Part shown: piece by piece, positions 1 to 6,658 of the stretch
Layout: each line of letters starts with the position of its first letter
Position numbering within the stretch: position 1 is the stretch's first letter
Origin: Firmicutes bacterium UBA1702
Lineage (GTDB): Bacteria; Bacillota; Clostridia; Peptostreptococcales; Anaerovoracaceae
NCBI GenBank assembly: GCA_002320005.1
Contig: DCJK01000028.1
Coordinates: 1-14,103 of the forward strand
Reading direction: 5' to 3'
DNA length: 14,103 nt
Notes under the pieces: generated by a model
Databases searched by the model: none
What the model saw: only the letters and a program-made list of their open reading frames with translations
What the model was told of the DNA's origin: nothing
Made by a program: the position numbers and the translations under genes

Positions 1-193
1 TGCTGAGCGTAAGCAAAGCCAAGGATGCTGAGTCCCGCACATTCCATCCCGTCCACCAGTCATCATCTAAAGTGTTGCTTCAAAAATAATCTCTTATATG
101 CATGCTTTGGTTTGCAATTCCTTTTGTCACATAGTAAAAGGATTTAATAATCCAGTCTCCACTCTAAAATCCTCTAACTATCATGTTCATCAA
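1..193. other. Left flank with no identifiable gene
   Basis: No RNA gene, repeat or convincing coding region is visible here. On the minus strand a reading frame with an ATG at 47-45 runs off the left edge (M-E-C-A-G-L-S-I-L-G-F-A-Y-A-Q). It could be the first codons of a membrane protein, but 15 codons without a well-placed ribosome binding site are not enough to call a gene. On the plus strand a frame open from the edge stops at about base 91 and shows no motif. Sequence left of the window would decide between the two. Confidence 0.3.
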
Positions 194-316
194 TCACAAG
201 AGCGCTGCCAGAGTTAACAACAGAATGGTACATAATGTAACAGTCAGCAGTACAGTCGCCTCTATAAATGTTCTGAAAACAGTCTTTATTATTTTAATAT
301 TCCAGATAATCCACCT
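194..316 (-). pseudogene. Short hydrophobic reading frame without a start codon
   Basis: The minus strand reads for about 36 codons to a TGA at 194-196, and most of the peptide is one strongly hydrophobic segment (core T-V-L-L-T-V-T-L-C-T-I-L-L-L-T-L-A-A-L-L) after a short basic stretch (K-I-I-K-T-V-F-R). This is a typical single membrane helix. An AAAGGTGG sequence at about 318-311 resembles a ribosome binding site, but only ATT and ATA codons follow it, with no ATG, GTG or TTG. It may be a decayed small membrane protein, or the displaced end of the neighbouring fragment. I do not recognise a family. Confidence 0.25.
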
Positions 317-505
317 TTAAACTTTTTGATTGCCTTGTCTATAATATCATCGTTTTCGTTGATATCACCGCTAATACTCTTTTACTATATCCTCTGCTTC
401 CTGCAGATTATCTTCTACTGATATAGCGTAGGTTTCTTTTATGAAACTGTTTATTGTTGTGCCTATTAAAACCAGTAAAATAAGGCTTATCTCTAGTATC
501 GCCAT
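289..505 (-). pseudogene. Possible frameshifted small membrane protein remnant
   Basis: From an ATG at 505-503 the minus strand encodes a hydrophobic helix (M-A-I-L-E-I-S-L-I-L-L-V-L-I-G-T-T) followed by an acidic segment, and stops with TAG at 371-373. The next frame reads on directly as S-I-S-G-D-I-N-E-N-D-D-I-I-D-K-A-I-K-K-F-K-G-G-L to a TAA at 289-291, which looks coding in composition. One indel near 372-380 would join the two into a protein of about 72 residues: N-terminal membrane helix, acidic middle and basic amphipathic end. The start has only weak ribosome-binding support. It lies divergent from the TetR gene and could be a former target of that regulator, which is inference. No family is recognised. 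Confidence 0.25.
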
Positions 506-637
506 TTTGACAGCAGCCACTTTGCTCGTTACGCTTTCTTTATGCAAATTGCAATTATATGCGCTTAAGCGAATAACGTCAATATTAATGATAGAATGCA
601 AAATGCCTCTATTTCCGGTTATTTTAAGCACCATATA

Positions 638-666
638 TTGATAAGTAAACGACCGTTCATTATAAT
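638..666 (+). promoter_or_regulatory. Sigma-A promoter of the TetR regulator
   Basis: A TTGATA -35 box (638-643) and a perfect TATAAT -10 box (661-666) are separated by exactly 17 bases. Transcription would begin near 673, giving a leader of about 40 bases before the GTG start at 712. The -10 box falls in the centre of the inverted repeat 648-683, so a bound repressor would block polymerase directly. Confidence 0.85.
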
Positions 667-683
667 ATACATGAACGGTCGTT
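648..683. promoter_or_regulatory. Inverted-repeat operator, probably for the TetR regulator
   Basis: A perfect 13-base arm AACGACCGTTCAT (648-660) is repeated inverted as ATGAACGGTCGTT (671-683) around a 10-base AT-rich centre that contains the -10 box. The total span of 36 bases is longer than one usual TetR site of 15-25 bases. It might hold two dimers, as in QacR-type binding, or one dimer using half of each arm. Position directly upstream of a TetR gene and overlap with its promoter indicate autoregulation. No equally good minus-strand promoter is present, although a TATAAT also reads on the minus strand at 664-659. Confidence 0.85.
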
Positions 684-711
684 GTATTTATTTTATAATG
701 GAGGTTTTGTC

Positions 712-1317
712 GTGTCAGATACAAAGGAAAAAATACTATCCGCAGCCCTCAGCCTTTTCGCGCGTGACGGTTATGAGGCCGTCTCGGTGAACATGATAGC
801 AGGCGAACTTGGAATCACCAAGGGAGCCCTATATAAGCATTACAAAAATAAGCGCCATATCTTTGACAGCATTCTTTTGCGCATGGAAGAAATGGATTAC
901 CAAAGAGCTGTTGCGTTCCACATGCCTGAAGCGCCTGTGGAAGATGGTATCGAAGCATATCGCAGAGCCACTGCCGATAATATAAAAACTTATTCGAAGG
1001 CGCAATTCCGCTACTGGACCGAGGACGGCTTCGCCTCCGGATTCCGTAAGCTCATCACTCTTGAGCAATACAGAAGTCCCGAGATGTCTTCCCTTTATCA
1101 GCAGTATCTCGGCGACGGTCCCATGAATTACATGGCGGATATTTTCAGTGAAATTACCGGTTCTCCTGAGAAAGGTGCTGAAGCCGCACTGCAGTTCTAT
1201 GGACCTTTTTTCCTCTTGCTCAGCATTTATGACAGTTCTCCGGACAAGAAAAGCGTCATTAAGATGGCAGACGATCATATCGATAATTTTATGTGCTCTG
1301 CTCCGATTCTGCAATGA
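712..1317 (+). CDS. TetR/AcrR family transcriptional regulator
   Basis: A DNA-binding repressor of about 201 residues, the usual length for the family. I chose the GTG at 712 because GGAGG (700-704) sits seven bases upstream; an in-frame TTG at 682 lies inside the operator and has no binding site. Residues 4-50 form the TetR helix-turn-helix: K-E-K-I-L-S-A-A-L-S-L-F-A, then V-N-M-I-A-G-E-L-G-I-T-K-G-A-L-Y-K-H-Y-K-N-K, which carries the conserved G-x-L-Y-x-H-Y/F signature of the recognition helix. The rest is the variable ligand-binding and dimer domain, so the inducer cannot be read. The perfect inverted repeat over its own promoter indicates autorepression. There is no intact divergent gene, and the downstream gene runs convergent, so its regulon is either itself alone or lies outside the window. 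Family certain, ligand unknown. Confidence 0.93.
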   Translation: MSDTKEKILSAALSLFARDGYEAVSVNMIAGELGITKGALYKHYKNKRHIFDSILLRMEEMDYQRAVAFHMPEAPVEDGIEAYRRATADNIKTYSKAQFRYWTEDGFASGFRKLITLEQYRSPEMSSLYQQYLGDGPMNYMADIFSEITGSPEKGAEAALQFYGPFFLLLSIYDSSPDKKSVIKMADDHIDNFMCSAPILQ

Positions 1318-1368
1318 GGTTTCACAGGCTTGCGTCATTCTTGAGTTTTCTGAATTCACGAAATATAT

Positions 1369-2631
1369 TTACGGTCTGCTTCCCGGTTTACCCATGCCTC
1401 CCGGGTCTCCCATATTTCCGGGGCCTCCCATGGAACCGGAATTTCCATATATCAGACTGCTCATGGTTACAGAAGAAGTCTGTCCGCATGCTTCAACGGT
1501 ATAAGTATTTCCCGTTGTAATGTCCGGACAGCTTATTACCACACAACTGTAGCTTTTGTTCGGAGAGTAGCTTGCAAGAGTCTTTCCCGCTTCATCTTTC
1601 AGGGTTATTGTGCCGTCAGAAAAAGCAGGATATGACATAAGAATACTTCCCTGGGTGGAATCTGTTCCGAAATTCTGTGCCATGCCTCCGGCCCCCGCTG
1701 CAACGACGATTCCACCTGTAATTATTGCCTCTCCGCCATAATCCAGTGCTCCGTTTCCGCTACTTTCAGATCCGCTTATATAAAGTTCTCCTCCTGAGAC
1801 CATAAGCCCGCCGTTTGAGTCAAGGCCGTCTCCTGAGGCATCTACCGTGATAATACCTCCCGAAATATTTATATAACAGTCTGCCGAACCTTCAAAGCTG
1901 TCCTTTCTCGGTCCGGCTCCGCTCTGGTCCGCACCTCCTGCTGCATTTATTCCGTCATCATCGGCTGTGATATCAATTTTTCCTCCGGAAATATCAACCA
2001 ATGAGCCTTCAATGCCTTCATAGCTTTCTCTTATCGTGACGGTTCCTCCTGAAATGGCGGTATTTTCGTCTGCGTGGATTCCGTCATCTGACGTGGATAT
2101 GTTATAGGTCCCTCCTGAAACCATAACTTTCCCGTTTGAATGAATGGCGTCATCATAACAGTCTAGATCATAAACACCATCATATAAGAGCACTTCGGCA
2201 GTGGCTTTCAACCCTTTTGCGCTTATGTCATACGAAACACCGCCATCTGTGCCGCCTCCTGAACTGACAGTACAGGTGCCTCCGCTGATGGCCAGCGTTG
2301 TCTCAGCCTGTATTCCGTCTTCTCCCGAAATCAGGCTGAGATCAGAATCCGCAGCTACGATGTATCCCAGGGTGCTGTCACTGTCGTTGGTAGATCTCAG
2401 AGCATCTCCTGCTGCGGTGACATCAATATCTGCATTCTTAACTACACATCTGTCTTTTCCGTTTATTCCGTGGTTTGCGGCAGTAACAATTATCGAGCTT
2501 TCCTCTATTTTTAATGAATCTTTTCCGGTTATACCATTATTATAATTGGCATTTACAGTAAGCTGCCCTTTTCCTGCAATTTCAAGATCAGATTTTGAAT
2601 ACAGACAGGCATTTGGCTCCTCATTTTCCGA
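1369..2631 (-). pseudogene. Cthe_2159-like beta-helix carbohydrate-binding domain protein, 5' truncated
   Basis: The minus frame is open from just after a TGA (2634-2632) to the TAA at 1369, about 420 codons. It consists of repeating right-handed beta-helix units: I-S-G-G-T-V-T-I, D-D-G-I-H-A-D-E-N-T, S-G-G-K-I-D-I-T-A-D-D-D-G-I-N-A. The Asp- and Gly-rich turns are typical of the Cthe_2159 family (formerly DUF4353), cell-surface proteins related in fold to polysaccharide lyases. The tail is Gly/Pro/Met-rich (G-G-P-G-N-M-G-D-P-G-G-M-G), a common end in this family. The signal peptide and first part of the protein are missing: the frame begins inside a typical unit (N-A-C-L-Y-S-K-S-D-L) and has no ATG, GTG or TTG until a TTG at 2211, which lacks a binding site. 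It abuts the similarly truncated histidine kinase. Family is clear; whether anything is expressed is doubtful. Confidence 0.85.
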
Positions 2632-2655
2632 TCAACCAATGCGGATCTGACGGAA
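2596..2655. other. Junction of two head-to-head truncated genes
   Basis: Left of about 2632 the sequence is minus-strand coding for the beta-helix protein. From about 2629-2632 onward it is plus-strand coding for the histidine kinase (S-T-N-A-D-L-T-E-M-L-D-M). No promoter, ribosome binding site or start codon for either gene lies between them, although two intact divergent genes would need both. The plus frame upstream meets a TGA at 2596-2598 and the minus frame meets a TGA at 2634-2632. No insertion sequence end or obvious flanking repeat is visible at the join. A deletion or an assembly artefact would both look like this. Confidence 0.7.
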
Positions 2656-3795
2656 ATGCTGGATATGATCTGTGAGAATCAGGGAACTATTCCCGTGCAG
2701 GATGAGCTCGGTACCGCCGGCCCTGCTGTCAAAGATATGGCTCCCATCAAAGGTCCTGACAGCCGGAGTAAAACCTTTAACCTGGAGACGCCGTATTCCA
2801 CACGCTATTTCAGCCTGCGCTTTGACGCCAACGGAACTCTGATTGTTGCAGATCTGGATCATATTGCCGCCATTACTTCCCGAAATACCGGCGAATATAT
2901 ATCAGTGGCGCTGGCGCATGGTGAAGGATACGGATATTATGCCAGCTATAAATATCGCGTCATACAGCATGATGAGAACCGCTATATGGCAGTATTTCTT
3001 GACTGCTATCAGGAGCTTCGTTCCGTAAAAATTGTAGCCATCTGCTCCTTTGCTGCAATGGCAGTCTGTATATCTCTGGTATATTCTCTGGTTGTGTTCT
3101 TTTCCGGAAAAGCCATCGACCCCGTTGTGCGCAGCGCGAAACAGCAAAAGCAGTTTATTACCGATGCAGGGCATGAATTGAAAACACCTATAACGGTAAT
3201 CGCCACAAGTCTTAAGGTGCTGGAAATGGAAGTGGGAAAGCAAAAATGGATTGACAAGGCCATGCTGCAGACAGAGAAGCTGACAGAACTGGTAAATTCA
3301 CTGGTAACCCTTTCCCGTATGGATGAAGAGGAGTCGCCGTTCAAGTTTGAAAAGTTTTCCGCCAGCGATGCCATAAGAGAAACCGCCGAATCCTTTGCCG
3401 ACTTTGCCTGCTCAGCGGGACATGAACTCAAAATCTCTGTGCCTGCGGATATCAGCTATTGCGGCGATGAATACAACATCCGTCAGCTGGTGTCCATTCT
3501 TCTTGACAATGCCATAAAATATGCCGTACCTGATTCGCCCATATCTTTTTCTCTTGAAAAAAACAGGCGCGGCATCATCATACGTACATTGAATGAATGC
3601 GAAAAAATAGACCCGGAGGATCTAGACAAGCTGTTTGACCGCTTCTACCGTGCGGACAAATCCCGAAGCTCCGAAACCGGCGGCTTCGGCATCGGTCTTT
3701 CTATGGCTCGGAGCATTGCAGAAGCCCATGGCGGTTCCGTTGAGGCAGAATGCCGCGGCGAAAATGTTATTGAATTCTCTGTGAAATTGAAATAA
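2632..3795 (+). pseudogene. Sensor histidine kinase, 5' truncated
   Basis: This is the C-terminal bulk of a two-component membrane sensor kinase. Counting from the first in-frame ATG (2656, poor ribosome-binding context), a membrane helix lies at about residues 125-150. The HisKA dimer domain follows, with the phospho-accepting His at 173 in D-A-G-H-E-L-K-T-P-I-T. Then comes the HATPase domain with an N box (L-L-D-N-A-I-K-Y, Asn 285), an F box (F-D-R-F-Y-R-A-D-K-S) and a G2 box (G-F-G-I-G-L-S-M-A, from 343). All catalytic boxes are intact and the C-terminus is complete. Missing are the first transmembrane helix, the start codon and the usual upstream response regulator, since the frame begins abruptly at the junction near 2632. 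A product started at 2656 would have one membrane helix and part of a sensor loop, so it would probably not work normally. Family certain; pseudogene status inferred. Confidence 0.85.
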
Positions 3796-3833
3796 ATACA
3801 CATGTCTGACGTTCTAACGCTTTGCATTGTCAG

Positions 3834-3862
3834 ATAAGCCGGAAGATAATCTTCCGGCTTAT
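3834..3862. terminator. Bidirectional terminator hairpin
   Basis: AAGCCGGAAGA (3836-3846) and TCTTCCGGCTT (3850-3860) pair perfectly around a TAA loop, and flanking A-T pairs extend the stem to about 13 base pairs. It lies between the convergent kinase fragment and the hydrogenase gene. The T-rich stretch after it is short on both strands (ATTTAT on plus), so it should work in both directions but is not a perfect intrinsic terminator in either. Confidence 0.75.
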
Positions 3863-3868
3863 TTATGA

Positions 3869-5311
3869 CTATGAAATATTTATAATCTTTTTTACATTTG
3901 CGAGCATTTCCGTTGTCGCGGCATCTTCCAGATGATCTTCCATTTCTTCAGGCATATCATCCTCATATCTTACCAGATTTCCGCTTCCTCCGATGCAGCC
4001 TCCCACGCAGGCCATCCCTTCAATAAAGTTATTTGGCAATACACCTTTAGAAGCTTTCAGCAGTGCTGTCTTGCACTTGTCAATACCGTCGCACACTATT
4101 GGTTTATATTCAAAGTCATCCACCCTGAGTTCCTTGAGCATCTGCTCAACAGCCGCTGCAACTCCTCCTGTTCTTGCAAAGTTTCGACCGTAGTATGATG
4201 CCTGATTCCAGTCTGTCCATTCAAGTTTCTTGAGTTCTATGTTCTTGCTGTCAAATAGTGCCTGAAGTTCTTCAAAGGTTATGGCATAATCCACATATTG
4301 GTGAACTCTCTCCTGCCTTACTTCTGCTTTTTTTGCTATGCATGGTCCTATGAACACAATTACCGAATCCGGCTTGTTCTTTTTTACATGCTTGGCCAGT
4401 TCTGCCATAGGCGACAGATTATGAGAGATATGTTCCACCATGGCAGGATGCTTTGTTTTTATGTAATCCACGAAGGCCGGGCAGCAGGACGATGTCAGGA
4501 ATCCCTTTTCCTTCAGCTCAAGTCCCTCTTTGTATGCCACCATTTCCGCGCCTACGGCAACTTCCAGCACATCTGCGAATCCCAGTTCCTTGATGCCTGT
4601 TATCACCTGACCTATGGATGCGTACAGGAACTGGCTGGCTATGGACGGAGCCACAATTGCGATCATCTTGTCTTTTCTGCATTCATCTTCTGCTTTTTTT
4701 ATCTCGTTTATCACGCTAACTATGCTTGACACATCTACGGTGGCTCCGAAAGGGCAATGATAAACGCAGGCTCCGCAGTTGATGCATTTTTCATAATCGA
4801 TGGTGGCCTCTCCGCCGGGACCCATGGAAATGGCATTTACCTTGCATGCTCTCTCACATGGGCGCTGGAAATTGTGGATTGCGCTGTACTGGCACGCTTT
4901 AGCGCATCTTCCGCATTCCACGCATTTGCTCTTGTCTATGTGTGCATGCTGGTGCTCGTCAACAATTATGGCATTGCGTTTGCACGATTCCACGCAGCTG
5001 TGGGCAAGGCAGCCTCTGCACATGTCCGTCACCACATAGCCTGCTTCAGGGCACTCATCGCAGGCTATATCTATCACCTGAACGATATTATCGTTTTTTT
5101 TGCTTCCTCCGATTGCAAGTCTCATTCTTTCTGCAACTACAGCTCTGTCCTTGTAGATGCAGCATGTCTGAGGAGGCTCTCCTTTGGGTATGACATTATT
5201 GGCAATTTCGTTAAATTCCGCAAACACGTCATTTCCCTTCCAGGTCTGGTATGCCACCTCCCTTAATACCTTATATTTGGTCTCCTGAACCTTATTGTCA
5301 AATAGTTTCAA
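3869..5311 (-). CDS. [FeFe] hydrogenase, group B-like, with N-terminal Fe-S clusters
   Basis: A predicted cytoplasmic iron-only hydrogenase of 480 residues. Residues 84-190 are rich in Cys motifs: C-R-G-C-L-A-H-S-C-V-E-S-C (98-110), C-V-E-C-G-R-C-A-K-A-C (130-140), a further C-E-R-A-C pair, and C-I-N-C-G-A-C-V-Y-H-C-P (176-187). These are [4Fe-4S] ferredoxin-type sites for electron transfer. The H-cluster domain follows with L1 T-S-S-C-C-P (Cys 276/277), L2 G-P-C-I-A-K-K-A-E (Cys 324) and L3 M-A-C-V-G-G-C-I-G-G (Cys 435/439), so all four H-cluster ligands and the proton-relay Cys are present. L2 has Gly where group A enzymes have Met, and L1 reads P-A-F rather than P-x-W; with the N-terminal arrangement this points to group B, whose physiological role is poorly known. 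The start is a TTG after AGGGGGAT, 19 bases behind the transporter gene. Family very likely; group assignment from motif memory. Confidence 0.92.
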   Translation of the reverse strand: MKLFDNKVQETKYKVLREVAYQTWKGNDVFAEFNEIANNVIPKGEPPQTCCIYKDRAVVAERMRLAIGGSKKNDNIVQVIDIACDECPEAGYVVTDMCRGCLAHSCVESCKRNAIIVDEHQHAHIDKSKCVECGRCAKACQYSAIHNFQRPCERACKVNAISMGPGGEATIDYEKCINCGACVYHCPFGATVDVSSIVSVINEIKKAEDECRKDKMIAIVAPSIASQFLYASIGQVITGIKELGFADVLEVAVGAEMVAYKEGLELKEKGFLTSSCCPAFVDYIKTKHPAMVEHISHNLSPMAELAKHVKKNKPDSVIVFIGPCIAKKAEVRQERVHQYVDYAITFEELQALFDSKNIELKKLEWTDWNQASYYGRNFARTGGVAAAVEQMLKELRVDDFEYKPIVCDGIDKCKTALLKASKGVLPNNFIEGMACVGGCIGGSGNLVRYEDDMPEEMEDHLEDAATTEMLANVKKIINIS

Positions 5312-5330
5312 TTCAATATCCCCCTACAAA

Positions 5331-6641
5331 TCAATTTCTGAACCATTTTTTCTTTGTGAAAAAATAGCAGATGGGCACAGCATACATAAACACAGCAAAA
5401 GGCAATGCCCTCATATCCACACCTAAAAGTGCCAGAGGAACGCTGCATCCTATTGACCACGGCAGAATGCAGGCAATGAGGATCACCGAATTCTCCATAT
5501 CGATTGCCAGTTCTTCTTTTGTTCCTCCTCCGTCCAGATACGGTTTTTTTAACATGTCGGAGCACATAAGCGTGCCAACTGTCTGATTGCAGAAAATAGA
5601 TGACATAGCCACGCTCATCATCAGCATTACCGAAAAACGCCCGAACCTGGTGCAGGCATTGCCGAGTTTTTCCTGCAGATTGTCCAGCATATGTGTACCC
5701 GAAAAAATTCCGGAGTACATGCTGGATATACCTACTATAACAGCAACTTCCAGCATGGATACCAGTCCTCCTCCTTCGAGGATCGAAGACATTCCACCGC
5801 TGCTGCTCTCATATCCCAAAACCATGACTCTTGCAATATGTAAAAGCGTTTCTCCCTGAACCAGCCATGCTATCAGCACACCGCTGACTATGCTGGCCGC
5901 CATGGCTCTTATTACTCCCACTTTAAGAAGCGGAAGACCTATTATTATAATTGCCGGAATAAATGCCCACAAGGACAAGGTGAATTCCTCCTCCAGCGAA
6001 GTCATCATAGCCGAATCAGCTCCATTCATGGGGTTTGTCACAGACATAACCACATATGCGGCCAGCGCCGCAAGAAAAGGCAGCAGACCTGTCTTGAGCA
6101 TCATCTTGACGTTGTCATATATCTGAGTTCCCGTAATGCCGGCAACCATATTTGCGCTGGAAGACACCGGGGAGCATCTGTCTCCAAAATATATCCCCGA
6201 CATTACAGCCCCTCCTGCAAGTAGAGGGTTTACTCCGCCGCTTTCTGCCAGAGCCATAAAGATTACGCCTACTGTGCTGGCAACACCGAAAGATGTTCCG
6301 ATGGCATAGCTGAGCAGACAGCACAGCAGGAAAGTCACCAGCAGGAATATAGGCGGCATTATTATCTTCATGCCGTAGTAAACAAATATGATTATAGTTC
6401 CCGAAACTCTCCACACCGCCGTCAGAGCACCTATTATAAGCATTACTTTCACTACAAGCAGAGCATCTTTAAGAGTGTCTCTACTCATGAGCATCATGCT
6501 TTTTAACGCAAAGCCTCTTTTTCTTCCGACAGCAAGGAACGCCACAAGACCTACCAGGAGTGCAATTATCATGGAATGCCCGGTTGCGATGGTGGCAAGC
6601 ATTGTGGCTATAAACACGCCAAAGGCTATGTAAAGTTCCAT
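5331..6641 (-). CDS. NhaC-superfamily membrane antiporter
   Basis: A polytopic inner-membrane protein of 436 residues with about ten or more hydrophobic helices and few charges. Its layout is that of the Na+/H+ antiporter NhaC family in the ion transporter superfamily. The half-helix motifs are visible: G-T-S-F-G-V-A-S-T-V-G (115-125) and S-G-I-Y-F-G-D-R-C-S-P-V-S-S-S-A-N (148-164). NhaC and related malate/lactate antiporters normally read S-P-L-S-D-T-T in the second motif; here Asp and Thr are replaced by Ser-Ser-Ala, so the coupling ion or substrate may differ. Start ATG at 6641; the Shine-Dalgarno AAGGAG overlaps the TAA of the amidohydrolase, with a long 13-base gap. It is the second gene of the amidohydrolase-hydrogenase operon. 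It could carry Na+/H+, or an amino acid or organic acid released by the hydrolase; the sequence does not decide. Confidence 0.85.
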   Translation of the reverse strand: MELYIAFGVFIATMLATIATGHSMIIALLVGLVAFLAVGRKRGFALKSMMLMSRDTLKDALLVVKVMLIIGALTAVWRVSGTIIIFVYYGMKIIMPPIFLLVTFLLCCLLSYAIGTSFGVASTVGVIFMALAESGGVNPLLAGGAVMSGIYFGDRCSPVSSSANMVAGITGTQIYDNVKMMLKTGLLPFLAALAAYVVMSVTNPMNGADSAMMTSLEEEFTLSLWAFIPAIIIIGLPLLKVGVIRAMAASIVSGVLIAWLVQGETLLHIARVMVLGYESSSGGMSSILEGGGLVSMLEVAVIVGISSMYSGIFSGTHMLDNLQEKLGNACTRFGRFSVMLMMSVAMSSIFCNQTVGTLMCSDMLKKPYLDGGGTKEELAIDMENSVILIACILPWSIGCSVPLALLGVDMRALPFAVFMYAVPICYFFTKKKWFRN

Positions 6642-6658
6642 TTTATATCTGTATCTCC

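Noticed and set aside
1..60. Possible insertion-sequence or tRNA end at the left edge
   Set aside because: No inverted repeat, cloverleaf or transposase motif could be found in the bases available.
371..724. Full-length 117-codon minus-strand frame starting at 724 near the TetR promoter
   Set aside because: Its first 70 codons run through the operator and promoter and have no ribosome binding site or protein-like composition. Only the part from 505 downward looks coding, so only that was kept.
829..1359. A 176-codon open frame on the minus strand across the TetR gene
   Set aside because: It lies antisense to a clear TetR-family protein, has no ribosome binding site or recognisable domain, and reads as the complement of that gene.
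1369..2630. Periodic DNA pattern that might be a tandem repeat array or CRISPR
   Set aside because: The periodicity reflects the Gly/Asp-rich beta-helix repeats of the protein. The DNA units are diverged, uneven in length and coding.
4298..5266. Long plus-strand frames of 143 and 169 codons opposite the hydrogenase gene
   Set aside because: They are antisense to the hydrogenase, whose Fe-S motifs fix the true strand, and they show no own start signals.
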